From assembly GCA_933822405.4 (NCBI GenBank), contig CAKOGP040001759.1:402608-442047 (forward strand): a DNA stretch of 39,440 bases, read 5' to 3'. The notes beneath the pieces were generated by a model. The model did no database searches. It worked only from the letters and a program-made list of their open reading frames with translations, and was not told where the DNA came from. Made by a program: the position numbers and the translations under genes. The DNA comes from Cylindrotheca closterium. Taxonomy: Eukaryota; Bacillariophyta; Bacillariophyceae; Bacillariales; Bacillariaceae. Below are positions 31,230 to 39,440 of this stretch, in pieces (the first letter of the stretch is position 1; each line of letters opens with the position of its first letter).

Positions 31230-32246
31230 ATGATGAACAAACAGCAACAGCCACTACAGGTGGATCTTCTTGGATCCTCATCTGCATCAGGGGCGAGTGG
31301 TGAAACAGATACCCAGAATATCGTAACTTCCTCTGCCTTACTGTCAGCGAAAGCGTTTTCTTCAAATTCACAGCTCTCTCAACTCAATTTTCCATGCAAG
31401 TTGCACCGGATATTGAATAATCCCGAGTACAGTGACATAATCTGCTGGCTACCCCATGGTAGATCTTGGCGTTTGCAACAACAACAGAGATTCGAAAAGG
31501 AGGTTCTACCGATATTCTTTCGCCATGGGAGGTATGCTTCATTTGCTCGTCAAATCAATGGATGGGGCTTTCGGAGGATCGCATCAGGTCCAGATTTCAA
31601 CAGCTACCATCATGAGCTCTTTCTCCGCGATGCACCCGATATGTGTTTGAGAATGACAAGGCCCTCTGCGGCAGAACTTGCCGAAAGAAAGAGGTCGGAA
31701 CCTGATTCACCACCTAACTTTTATCTCATGCCAAAAATAAACCCCGAGAGTGCTGATCCTCAACAGCAGCCACCCCAAATCCCACCAGTGATGGTGGAAG
31801 GATGCTCATCGTCAGAAAGCTCATCCGCAGCACAAGGAGACGATTATATGATCAATCTGATACGTCGAATAGCTGTGTATGCACCCCAACAGCAAGATAT
31901 GATGTTGCAACTGGAACTGGGCATGCTAGACAAGCAACGACAAGAAATATTGGAGCAGATGAAGCAAGTGAAGACTGCTTTTCATGGAAGTAGCAATCAT
32001 ATCTACACTGCTGATGCTAATGTTAGCCGAATATCACCCACCATGAACTTCCCATCACCACAGGAACGTGAGTCACTTCAATATCACCAGGTGGCAAAGA
32101 TCAACCACATATCCAATCTAGTAGGAGCTTCTTCGTCTGATGCACAAGCCTCCTTCCAACATCAACCAATGATCAGTAACCTCGCGCAACGAGCGGCTCT
32201 TGAGATGTACTTGCAGCAGATGGGTCAAATTCCTAGTCATTTTTAA
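31230..32246 (+). CDS. Heat-shock-factor-type transcription factor B
   Basis: 338 aa, single exon, ATG at 31230. The start MMNKQ parallels HSF A. HSF domain at about 53-143: FPCKLHRIL, DIICWLPHGRSWRL, VLPIFFRHGRYASFARQIN, GWGFRRI, GPDFNSYHHELFLR. A coiled coil follows (about 211-239, MMLQLELGMLDKQRQEIL), then a Gln/Ser-rich C-terminus. It shares with HSF A the unusual NGWGFRR ending of the recognition region. The pair arose by local tandem duplication, and the linkers have diverged much more than the DNA-binding domains. Confidence 0.94.
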   Translation: MMNKQQQPLQVDLLGSSSASGASGETDTQNIVTSSALLSAKAFSSNSQLSQLNFPCKLHRILNNPEYSDIICWLPHGRSWRLQQQQRFEKEVLPIFFRHGRYASFARQINGWGFRRIASGPDFNSYHHELFLRDAPDMCLRMTRPSAAELAERKRSEPDSPPNFYLMPKINPESADPQQQPPQIPPVMVEGCSSSESSSAAQGDDYMINLIRRIAVYAPQQQDMMLQLELGMLDKQRQEILEQMKQVKTAFHGSSNHIYTADANVSRISPTMNFPSPQERESLQYHQVAKINHISNLVGASSSDAQASFQHQPMISNLAQRAALEMYLQQMGQIPSHF

Positions 32247-32915
32247 AAGCGGGACTAGCTACCGGTAGTACCTAATGACATGTTTATTAGGATAAATGCT
32301 GGCTGGAGAGGATCAATCTCAGGGGTGGGACATGATCGTTTGGTTTACAGGAGGATAATTTAAGATCAGCAACAGTCTCATCAATGCACCCTATTGATTC
32401 TACATTTCTAACAGACTACGGCATCATACAGTACACTAGCATCATATTGCGCCTGATTTCTAAAATACTAGGGCATCACATCACCGTGTCAGTACTTGGG
32501 TTGTTTGCGGCAACCACAATTTTTTCGCACAATATACACAGTGTCTGATATCACCTTATATCCACCACCTCGAAAAAGGGCACAAGTGCACCCCAGAAGC
32601 CATCTGCCAACAGAAAACCTTTCAATTCACAGCCACTATTTTCTTTGAGCCCCACCGCGGATCAGAAAAATGACTTTTGTCATTTTTTCAACGCTGCCGC
32701 TCAATCTTCTCTCTCACCATCAAAATACATCGTCCTGTCGTCGACCGTTACGTCCGTCATTTTGTCATTTTTCTGGATGCGAACCGTTTGCATTCCATTG
32801 AGTCGACCGCGGAACAGATGTGCGAAAACCATTTGCCTTCTCCTCTTTCCAGAAGGAAATGACCATACCGGTAGACACTATTCAAAATCTAGAAAAACAA
32901 CAGAACAACAACAAG
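32247..32915. other. Intergenic upstream of mitochondrial carrier
   Basis: No gene is seen. The carrier frame is open from ATG 32820 through ATG 32859, giving alternative longer starts. A CAA-rich leader precedes ATG 32916. Confidence 0.5.
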
Positions 32916-33977
32916 ATGCCTGATATTCGTGCTCCTACTCTCCTCGAATCCATCGCTTTGGGAGGCGCCTCTTGCGTCTTCACCGTCAACTTTACTCATC
33001 CAATTGAAACTGTCAAGACTCGCATGCAAGTCACAGGAGATGGCTTGGGAGTGGTCGTTCGCAATACCCTCAAGAATGAAGGTGTTGGTAGCTTCTGGAA
33101 GGGAATCGTCTGGGCCTGGGGACGTGAAGGATCTTATGCATCTATCAAGCTTGGAGGCTATGCTCCAGTTCGTGATGCTTTGGGTGCCAGTGGAGCAGAT
33201 GGTGAGTTTCTGGTTTTTTCTTCTTTTTCTAACGGTAATATAATATTGTACGATTCGACTGATACTGTCTGTGTTCAATTCTTTTGTTGCTTCAGCTCCC
33301 TTCTACTTGAAGTTTGCAGCCGGAGCTTTGACAGGAGGAGTTGGATCCGTTGTGGGAAACCCCTTTGATGTCCTAAAGACTCTCGCACAAGCCAATCAAG
33401 GAAAGTCGGTTGGATTGACCACCTTGGTCTCTAATATGTATACCGAACAAGGCATTGCTGGATTTTACCGTGGTGTCAGTGCTAACATCGCGAGGGCCTG
33501 CGTTTTGAACGCAACCAAGATGGGTGTTTATGATGTCAGCAAGGGATATGTCACAAATGCCACTGGATGGAATCGTAAAGATGTCAAAACTAGTTTCTGC
33601 AGTGCCACAATTGCTGGATTCTTCATGACCCTTACCGTTTCTCCCTTCGATCGAGTCCGTACGGTAAGTAACAATTGCAATCTGTTTTTAATTGCGATGA
33701 TGATTGATGGGTATACAATACAGAATATCGGATATCCTGTCTAACTCTGAATTTCTTTCCTGCAACGACCTAATTTCAGGCCTTGATGAGTCAACCCCCT
33801 GACGCAAAGATCTACAATGGATTTGGTGATGCTTTTGCTAAGATTATTGCTGAGAGTGGACCCGCTAGTTTGTGGAGAGGATTCATCCCAATCTGGGCTC
33901 GCTTTGCTCCAACTGCCACCATTCAGCTCTTGACCATTGAGGTCTTGTACGACGCAGCTGGTCTCAAGAGTATCTAA
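32916..33977 (+). CDS. Mitochondrial carrier (SLC25) family transporter, three exons
   Basis: 283 aa. Exons are 32916-33201, 33296-33663 and 33780-33977. Introns are 94 bp (GTGAGT..TTCAG, phase 1) and 116 bp (GTAAGT..TTCAG, phase 0). It has the three-fold repeat of the family, with one PX[DE]XX[KR]-type signature per repeat: [19 protein letters not shown] and SPFDRVRT. These proteins move metabolites across the mitochondrial inner membrane. Length (about 280) is normal, with six expected helices. The start [17 protein letters not shown] resembles uncoupling/dicarboxylate-type carriers, but the substrate cannot be assigned. In-frame ATGs at 32820 and 32859 would add 32 or 19 residues and could matter for targeting. 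Confidence 0.94.
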
Positions 33978-34614
33978 ATTACTTGCTTACGTATTTATGT
34001 GGATGAATGAATGATCATGAGATCAGAGAACTAGTTGAATCGATGAGAGTGATCGAAATGCGCTACATCTTGGTATGATTGAATTGTCATTTAGATGATG
34101 ATTTTGAAATAACAGTATGATGTATTAATATGATATAGCAGCATCTATCCCAAGTTGTTGCTGGGATGGAAGATAGGAATAATATAGTGAAATTCAAGAT
34201 AGCAAAAATTTCATACTCTTTTCGTTATGACGGTAGGCTATAACGAGTACAAGGAAAAGGAGTATTTGTGTTCCTCCAAGACCACAGCAGAGGCTTCCAC
34301 CAGGGCCAGGCAGGTGCTAGTACTGTAGCAGTACCAGTCAAAATATCTTTTCACAACATTTCAATCCATACCCTTTCTGGTGTTTTGGAATCTTTCAAAT
34401 CCAATATCCGGTAGCAATGTTCCGATTGACGTATTCGTCGCTTTTGAGCTTTTGCTTGGTCATGATGGGTGAAGCGCTGGACGATAGTAGTAGTACTACT
34501 AGCTAGAACAAGCTACTAGCTACTACTGTAGAGTGCGGTGAAGTACCGTATTCAGTATGAATCAGGGCGCGCGATGGAAATCACGATCAAGGCCAGCGAG
34601 GACCATTGCGCTTA

Positions 34615-34662
34615 TTGAAAACCTTGGCAAGACCATGGCAATAATAATGGCTACAGCCATAG
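34615..34662 (+). repeat. Direct repeat A, first copy (second at 35009-35056)
   Basis: A 48-bp unit starting TTGAAAACCTTG and ending CTACAGCCATAG. The copy at 35009-35056 matches at 42 of 48 positions by hand alignment. Confidence 0.75.
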
Positions 34663-34741
34663 TGGGATCAACGTCCATTGCATTCGCATCGTCTCTTACT
34701 GTACCTTCTTCCCCTTGATTCTGTCGACCAATTTGACCAAC

Positions 34742-34782
34742 ATATCCGCCATCGTAAGCGCTATGAACATAGCATTGAAAAC
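34742..34782 (+). repeat. Direct repeat B, first copy (second at 34861-34903)
   Basis: Unit around ATCCGCCATC..TAA.CGCTATGAA..GCA..TTGAAAAC. The second copy carries several substitutions and a two-base length difference. Confidence 0.65.
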
Positions 34783-35418
34783 CAAACGCGCAAAATATCC
34801 AGAATGCGGCGAAGAACTTGTGCATGCTTCACGGTTCACGGATATGTTGTGCCTATGACGTCATCCGCCATCTTAACCGCTATGAATGTCGCAATTTGAA
34901 AACAAGTCAGTGGAAATATTCTTTTAAAAAAATGATACTGGCGCAGTATCTGCGTGTGGCAAACCACCATCACGATCTCGTGAGATATAATGCCCAATAT
35001 TCTCGTCGTTGAAAACCTTGACACGACAATGGGAATAAGAATGACTACAGCCATAGCGCAAAGCCAAAAGTGTGACCATGAAGAAGGCAATCCATGATAT
35101 GCTAGGCACCTTTCCTGTCTCATGATGAGCCATAGCACATGACCAGCAATTGGAGTTTGAAACAACGTGTCCGTTTGCTGGCGAAACCATGAGAAAACCT
35201 CTCCCAAACTTTCGATTTGCTTTGAAACGGTTTTCAGCCCTAGCTTTTCTACTGAGCTTGGTACATCTTTTGGAAGTTGAAGCGTTTCTTGCTTCAACAG
35301 AGCAACTACATTTCACAACAGAATCTGCTCATATTTTTGATATTGAATCGTTTGCATTCACATTCACTCCCTCCTCTCAAAACCTTTTGAAACAAGAACA
35401 AGAACAACAAAACACACC

Positions 35419-36252
35419 ATGTTTCCTCTACGATCCATCATTATGATTTTTTTTCTCTTGGCCATGCAGCCAATGGCCAAGCCTTCTTTGATGAGTGCAA
35501 ACTACACTCGTCCATCCATCCAAGTCTCCAGTTTGGCCAAGGAAAACGTGATTTCCATTGTTGACTTTGTTGGAACAACCGTGGAGATGGAATCCACTAT
35601 TGATATCGCTTTTTTCTCTTTTATGGAGATCATTCAATCGATCAACTACGAATCAATCAAGACCTTCGCAGAAGAATTCAACAAGAAGTACGAAGCCTTC
35701 ACCGACTCAATTTCTGATGCAATGTCTCCAATCTTCGAGGTCTTCAGCAAGAAATACGAAGCATCCATTCAATCGATCAACTACGAATCGATCAAGGCTT
35801 TAGCAGAAGTCTTAAATGAGCAGTTCGAGTCATGCACCAGAGAAGTGCCTGCTGTCATATCTGCCAGGTTCGATATGATCTCTTTCGAGTACCAACAAGT
35901 CTACGAGAAGCTGGTACCATTTGCCACTTACGTGCTTGCTGCAGCTCCAGCTTGGCCTACTGGTAGCTTTGACCCTAACTTCATTGTCAGGGATGTTTTT
36001 GAAGGAATGGAATCCTACACCACGAAGGACTCACTCGTCCCAGCACCAATTCCACCATTGATATCCTACAAGGAAAGTCAATCGATCGCAATCAAGTTCT
36101 TGGAAGCAATCTCTTTTGGTGCCATTGGCATTGCCCTTCTTGTCATCGCTGTGGTTATCCTTCGTGTCATCAGGGTCATTAATCGTGAGCTCATTGTCTC
36201 TATGGGAGTTTTTTTATTGTCTCGGAGTCTCCCTTGTCCGCGGCTGATTTGA
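35419..36252 (+). CDS. Hypothetical secreted or membrane protein with internal duplication
   Basis: 277 aa from ATG 35419, preceded by a CAA-rich leader. Residues 1-20 are a likely signal peptide (SIIMIFFLLAMQ). The middle is largely helical with an in-frame 135-bp (45-residue) tandem duplication: units begin at about 35631 and 35766 and share IQSINYESIK. One transmembrane segment lies near the C-terminus (about 230-250, IGIALLVIAVVILRVI), so the protein is probably type I with a short basic tail. No family is recognised. The called stop (36250-36252) follows a T7 homopolymer. A frame shifted by one base continues as plausible coding to 36485, so the true C-terminus is uncertain. Confidence 0.65.
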   Translation: MFPLRSIIMIFFLLAMQPMAKPSLMSANYTRPSIQVSSLAKENVISIVDFVGTTVEMESTIDIAFFSFMEIIQSINYESIKTFAEEFNKKYEAFTDSISDAMSPIFEVFSKKYEASIQSINYESIKALAEVLNEQFESCTREVPAVISARFDMISFEYQQVYEKLVPFATYVLAAAPAWPTGSFDPNFIVRDVFEGMESYTTKDSLVPAPIPPLISYKESQSIAIKFLEAISFGAIGIALLVIAVVILRVIRVINRELIVSMGVFLLSRSLPCPRLI

Positions 36253-36485
36253 GAAAGAAAATGACACCATCTGCCATATTCAGTTCTGAACAAGTGTTGG
36301 TAATACAGGCCGCCTTTATTGCATTAAAGCTGAAAGAGAAGAAGGCTGCTTCTGTGAAAGGATCTACTCGTCGTCCTGACATGTCTAATGGCGCTGCCAT
36401 CGCTGAGCTTTGCGACCTATGCGCCAACACTTCCCCCCTGAAGGATACTACTACCAATGATCCTTCTAAAAATGAGAGCTTTTAA
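36189..36485 (+). other. Possible C-terminal extension of the 35419 gene in another frame
   Basis: This frame opens after a TGA at 36186-36188 and runs to 36485. It encodes ATG-containing, Lys/Ala-rich sequence (FIALKLKEKKAASVKG) that looks coding. A missed intron or a one-base indel in the T run at 36209-36215 could join it to the upstream gene. The nearest GTGAGC donor (36185) does not give a compatible phase. Confidence 0.4.
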
Positions 36486-37292
36486 ACGAGAGCTACTCAT
36501 GTTCATCTACCTCTTCCGTTTGATCCTCCTGGAACATCAAGGCCAACTCGATGATCTTTGGAGTTGGCCTACAGGGTACACGTACTACTGCACTAAAATA
36601 TTGCAGTAGGTGGTCGCGAAAGTTGAACAGAACATATAACAAAAATACAAAAATACGAAAACAATGGGTGGAAACTGAGAGGAAGACCGTATGGATGCTT
36701 CTATGGCTGGGGCGATTTGAAGATATGGAAGCTCGCGAAGATGAACTATAAAAATACAAAAAGAATAGCAATGGATGCAAAATAAAGCAGTAGCCAATCC
36801 TATAGTACTATAGTAGTTGTATATAGCAGCCATTTCCATTTCATTCCTACGATGATGGATTTTAATCTGCAGTAGTAGAACTGGCTGATGTCTGTTCGCA
36901 TTCCAAATGTGAGAATATATAGGTAGGAGGAGGACAGGTGGAAGGTGCTGTAGAAACAGCACTTGAATGACCGCTACTGGATTCGGTTGTCGCCACGATT
37001 GGGCCCAGTGATGGAACCCAAACTTGGGTCATGCGATGGCTGGCCTTATATTACTCTTTGTTTCACAAAGGCTTTGCAAGTACCAGTACTCCATGTATCG
37101 GTATATTATGCAGTAGATCTCTGAAAGATACTCAGAAGATGCACATCGAATTCTCAAGAACAATGGAACACTAAGGAACGTACGGTACAGTGCTAATTTC
37201 CAAACACAAACGATCGGAACCCCGCCGCTTCCCATCCAAACATAAAATCCACCTGTCAGTAACAATAAAGCAAATAATACACAACGATTATA
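36486..37292. other. Intergenic, no gene recognised
   Basis: AT-rich. Short minus-strand frames (36493-36962) are low-complexity with no motif. The last bases are the leader of the dehydrogenase gene. Confidence 0.45.
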
Positions 37293-38288
37293 ATGGGAGT
37301 CTCCAATTCCAAACCTCACTCAGTCGAAACCAAATGGTTCCCTGATTTTGAAGCCAGTCTTCCTTCATTGGAAGGCAAGACTGTTGCCATCACGGGAACG
37401 ACTTCTGGAACCGGTTACATTGTGGCCCGCACCGCCGCTCGCAAGAATGCCGACACCATTCTGTTGTTGAATCGCCCTTCGGAACGTGCCACAAAGGCCG
37501 AAGCCGACTTGAAAGCGGAAGACACCAAATCCAAAATCATTTCGATTGATTGCGATTTGCAAGATTTGGAATCCGTCAAGAAGGCGGCGGCCAGCATCAA
37601 GAGCAAGGTGGATGCTGTCGATGTTCTTTGTAACAACGCGGGCGTCATGGCGTTGGAAGACAAGGCCACCAAGGATGGTTACGATGTTCAAATGCAGACC
37701 AATCACATCTCACATTTTTTGTTGACCAAGGAACTGTATCCATTGTTGCAAAAGGCCAAGGAACTCCGTGGTCAAGCGAGAGTGACCAATCACTCTTCGG
37801 AAGCCCGCCACGGAAAGAAGCTAGAAGAAAAGTATTTTGGAAAGAATGGAGGAGATCTAGGTGGAAATGGATCTTCCATGGTGTTTGGTGGAGCCCGTTG
37901 GGTCCGATACCAACAGACTAAGCTTGCCAATTCGGTCTTTACCAAGGCGCTGGCCGACAAGTTTGGTGATTCTGGCATTATTGCGGCATGTGCTCATCCC
38001 GGTCTTGCTGCTACCAATCTACAAGTCACCACGGCCTCGACTGGAGGTATGGGAAGTGGCATGTGGATCATGCGCATGTCCCAATCCCAAGAGGATGGAG
38101 CCATGCCCATTGTCGCCGCATGCTTTGATGCGGCCACCAAAAATGGATCCTTTTGGGGACCCAGTGGCATGGGACAATTCTCTGGACCGGCCAAGCAGAT
38201 CAAATGGGACAAAAAGTCAGAGGATCCTGACTGTGTGAGTGTCTTGTGGAAGGCATCGGAAGAAGCGTGTGGTGCATTTGCAATTTAG
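37293..38288 (+). CDS. Short-chain dehydrogenase/reductase
   Basis: 331 aa, single exon, ATG at 37293. This is an NAD(P)-dependent oxidoreductase with a Rossmann fold. Visible motifs are the cofactor glycine motif TGTTSGTG (about 34-41), CNNAG (about 113), NHSS catalytic Ser region, and YQQTK (Y206 and K210 as the active-site pair). Length fits the retinol-dehydrogenase/protochlorophyllide-reductase-like group. The N-terminus MGVSNSKP matches the N-myristoylation pattern (Gly2, Ser6), suggesting membrane attachment, which is inferred. The substrate is unknown. Confidence 0.93.
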   Translation: MGVSNSKPHSVETKWFPDFEASLPSLEGKTVAITGTTSGTGYIVARTAARKNADTILLLNRPSERATKAEADLKAEDTKSKIISIDCDLQDLESVKKAAASIKSKVDAVDVLCNNAGVMALEDKATKDGYDVQMQTNHISHFLLTKELYPLLQKAKELRGQARVTNHSSEARHGKKLEEKYFGKNGGDLGGNGSSMVFGGARWVRYQQTKLANSVFTKALADKFGDSGIIAACAHPGLAATNLQVTTASTGGMGSGMWIMRMSQSQEDGAMPIVAACFDAATKNGSFWGPSGMGQFSGPAKQIKWDKKSEDPDCVSVLWKASEEACGAFAI

Positions 38289-39440
38289 AATTTTAATTTG
38301 CAGTATAGTAGAAGGGGAGTGTCCTTTCTCCTTTTAATTAATGTCAGTGTTCAAAGTTGGAAGAATCTTTATTAGATATATATATATATACATATATACT
38401 GTACCGGGTATGTGATAACATTCAGCCACAAAGTACAGGATTAGTACAGTAGTCTTTCGATATATCATCTATATTATGAATGATTTCGTATACTGGCAAA
38501 CGACTTTTGGAACTTTCTCCTTTTATATTTAAAAACAAGGGATATCAGATTGAACTCGCTCAATCCAATAGGCTCACCATCCACATCCAAGAAGTCTGAT
38601 CACAAAAGTACCGGTAGTTACCGGTGCATACCTTCACGCTTGCTCCTGATTCATTTGGGAGAATGAATCAATGAATGAATCAATGAATCAATCGCAAAGC
38701 TATCAAAAATGAAACTGCTGGACAACTGCTGTGATGTATGATGAAAGGCCTCGCAACAATACTATGGGGGGTGACCTGATAAGGCGCGTTTAATTCATTG
38801 CACTGAAAATCTCCAATGCTTCAAGTTTCACCAATATAAACTCAGTCACTCACTCAACTCTGCCTGTCCATAAAAGGTATCTTTTGCACATCACATTTTC
38901 GTGTTGAAAGTAGGCTCAGCTGTGAACAGCACCATTCAGTTGATTGTCGAATGAATCAATCAATCCTCTCTTTCCCTCTTACAGTAACAGCAATACGACA
39001 AACACCTTCAAGTCAAGACTTGCATCATGTGATTCCTACAAGTATTTCTTGGCTTGTGTAAAGTGGTAAAATACCAATAATCCCTCCCATCGCAATGACC
39101 TCGCTCGTGGGACCTCGCAGTTGCAGTTGCATTTGATGTATATATTAGCTGTAGTGTCAAGCTGCATGGGACGTTCCTTTCTTGCTCTTGACGTCAGAAT
39201 GAATCAATCGTCAATCATCAATCATCAATCGTCAATCAATCCTGCATTTTATTGCACACCAAGATTTACTATTTCTAAAAAAAGAACACCCATCAATCAA
39301 TCGTCGCCAGCCGCCAGCAGTTTGAAGTTCCGATGAGTTGAAGCTTGCAGATTTTTGATGGATTTTATTTGATTTCATGCAGCTGTTCGTATCAAACGTC
39401 AGAACACACACGTCACTTTTTATTCCACCGTCGTCTTACT
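38289..39440. other. Intergenic to window edge
   Basis: No gene is supported. It holds a TA dinucleotide tract near 38377-38395, AATGAATC repeats near 38660-38692 and an (AATCATC)-like tract near 39202-39240. Confidence 0.5.

Larger units (their letters stand above)
33978..35418. other. Long intergenic region with decayed direct repeats
   Basis: About 1.4 kb without a supported gene. Two pairs of diverged direct repeats are nested inside (34615-35056). Minus-strand frames at 34562-34825 and 34836-35297 are shadows of these repeats. A plus frame from ATG 35189 encodes a hydrophobic N-terminus (FALKRFSALAFLLSLVHLL) but overlaps the leader of the next gene, and I do not call it. Confidence 0.5.

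Noticed and set aside
34562..35297. Minus-strand hydrophobic ORFs
   Set aside because: Explained by diverged direct repeats A/B; the frames do not match each other.
36493..36962. Minus ORFs rich in Phe, Ser and Tyr
   Set aside because: AT-rich chance frames with no start context or motif.

Overview
The window is nuclear DNA from a photosynthetic stramenopile, most likely a pennate diatom. The evidence is: genes with few short GT-AG introns (about 90-125 bp), CAA-rich leaders before start codons, low-complexity Ser/Gln/Asn-rich proteins, tandem heat-shock-factor genes of the diatom type, and two copies of a silaffin-like secreted peptide gene. The species is not identified. A 10-N assembly gap lies at 25606-25615.

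Layout. (1) 445-9806 is a large inverted segmental duplication. The left arm carries kinase K1 (minus) and silaffin-like copy 1 (plus), head to head. The right arm carries silaffin-like copy 2 (minus) and kinase K2 (plus). The axis is near 5.13-5.18 kb. A unique spacer of about 1.95 kb on the axis holds a disordered Ser-rich protein gene and 75-bp and 87-bp tandem repeats. Most of the arms have diverged, but a 650-bp block around each silaffin-like gene (2676-3325 and 6970-7619) is virtually identical, which looks like gene conversion. (2) 10474-11700 is a decayed Crypton-like tyrosine recombinase. (3) 12472-20584 holds four more kinases (K3-K6). All six kinases in the window belong to one tyrosine-kinase-like family with a shared helix-D signature. 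(4) 20643-21842 is a CobW/G3E-type GTPase metallochaperone gene. (5) 22742-24646 is a type II membrane glycosyltransferase-like gene. (6) 25298-27405 holds two uncharacterised genes on either side of the assembly gap. (7) 29523-32246 holds two tandem HSF-type transcription factors. (8) 32916-33977 is a three-exon mitochondrial carrier. (9) 35419-36252 is a secretory or membrane protein of unknown function with a 135-bp internal duplication. (10) 37293-38288 is a short-chain dehydrogenase with a probable N-myristoylation signal.

How the genes relate. The window is dominated by local gene duplication (kinases x6, HSF x2, silaffin-like x2) in mixed orientations. Each silaffin-like gene shares a divergent intergenic region with a kinase. 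This suggests, but does not prove, shared regulation in cell-wall formation. The metallochaperone, carrier, glycosyltransferase and dehydrogenase are housekeeping or metabolic genes with no evident link to one another.
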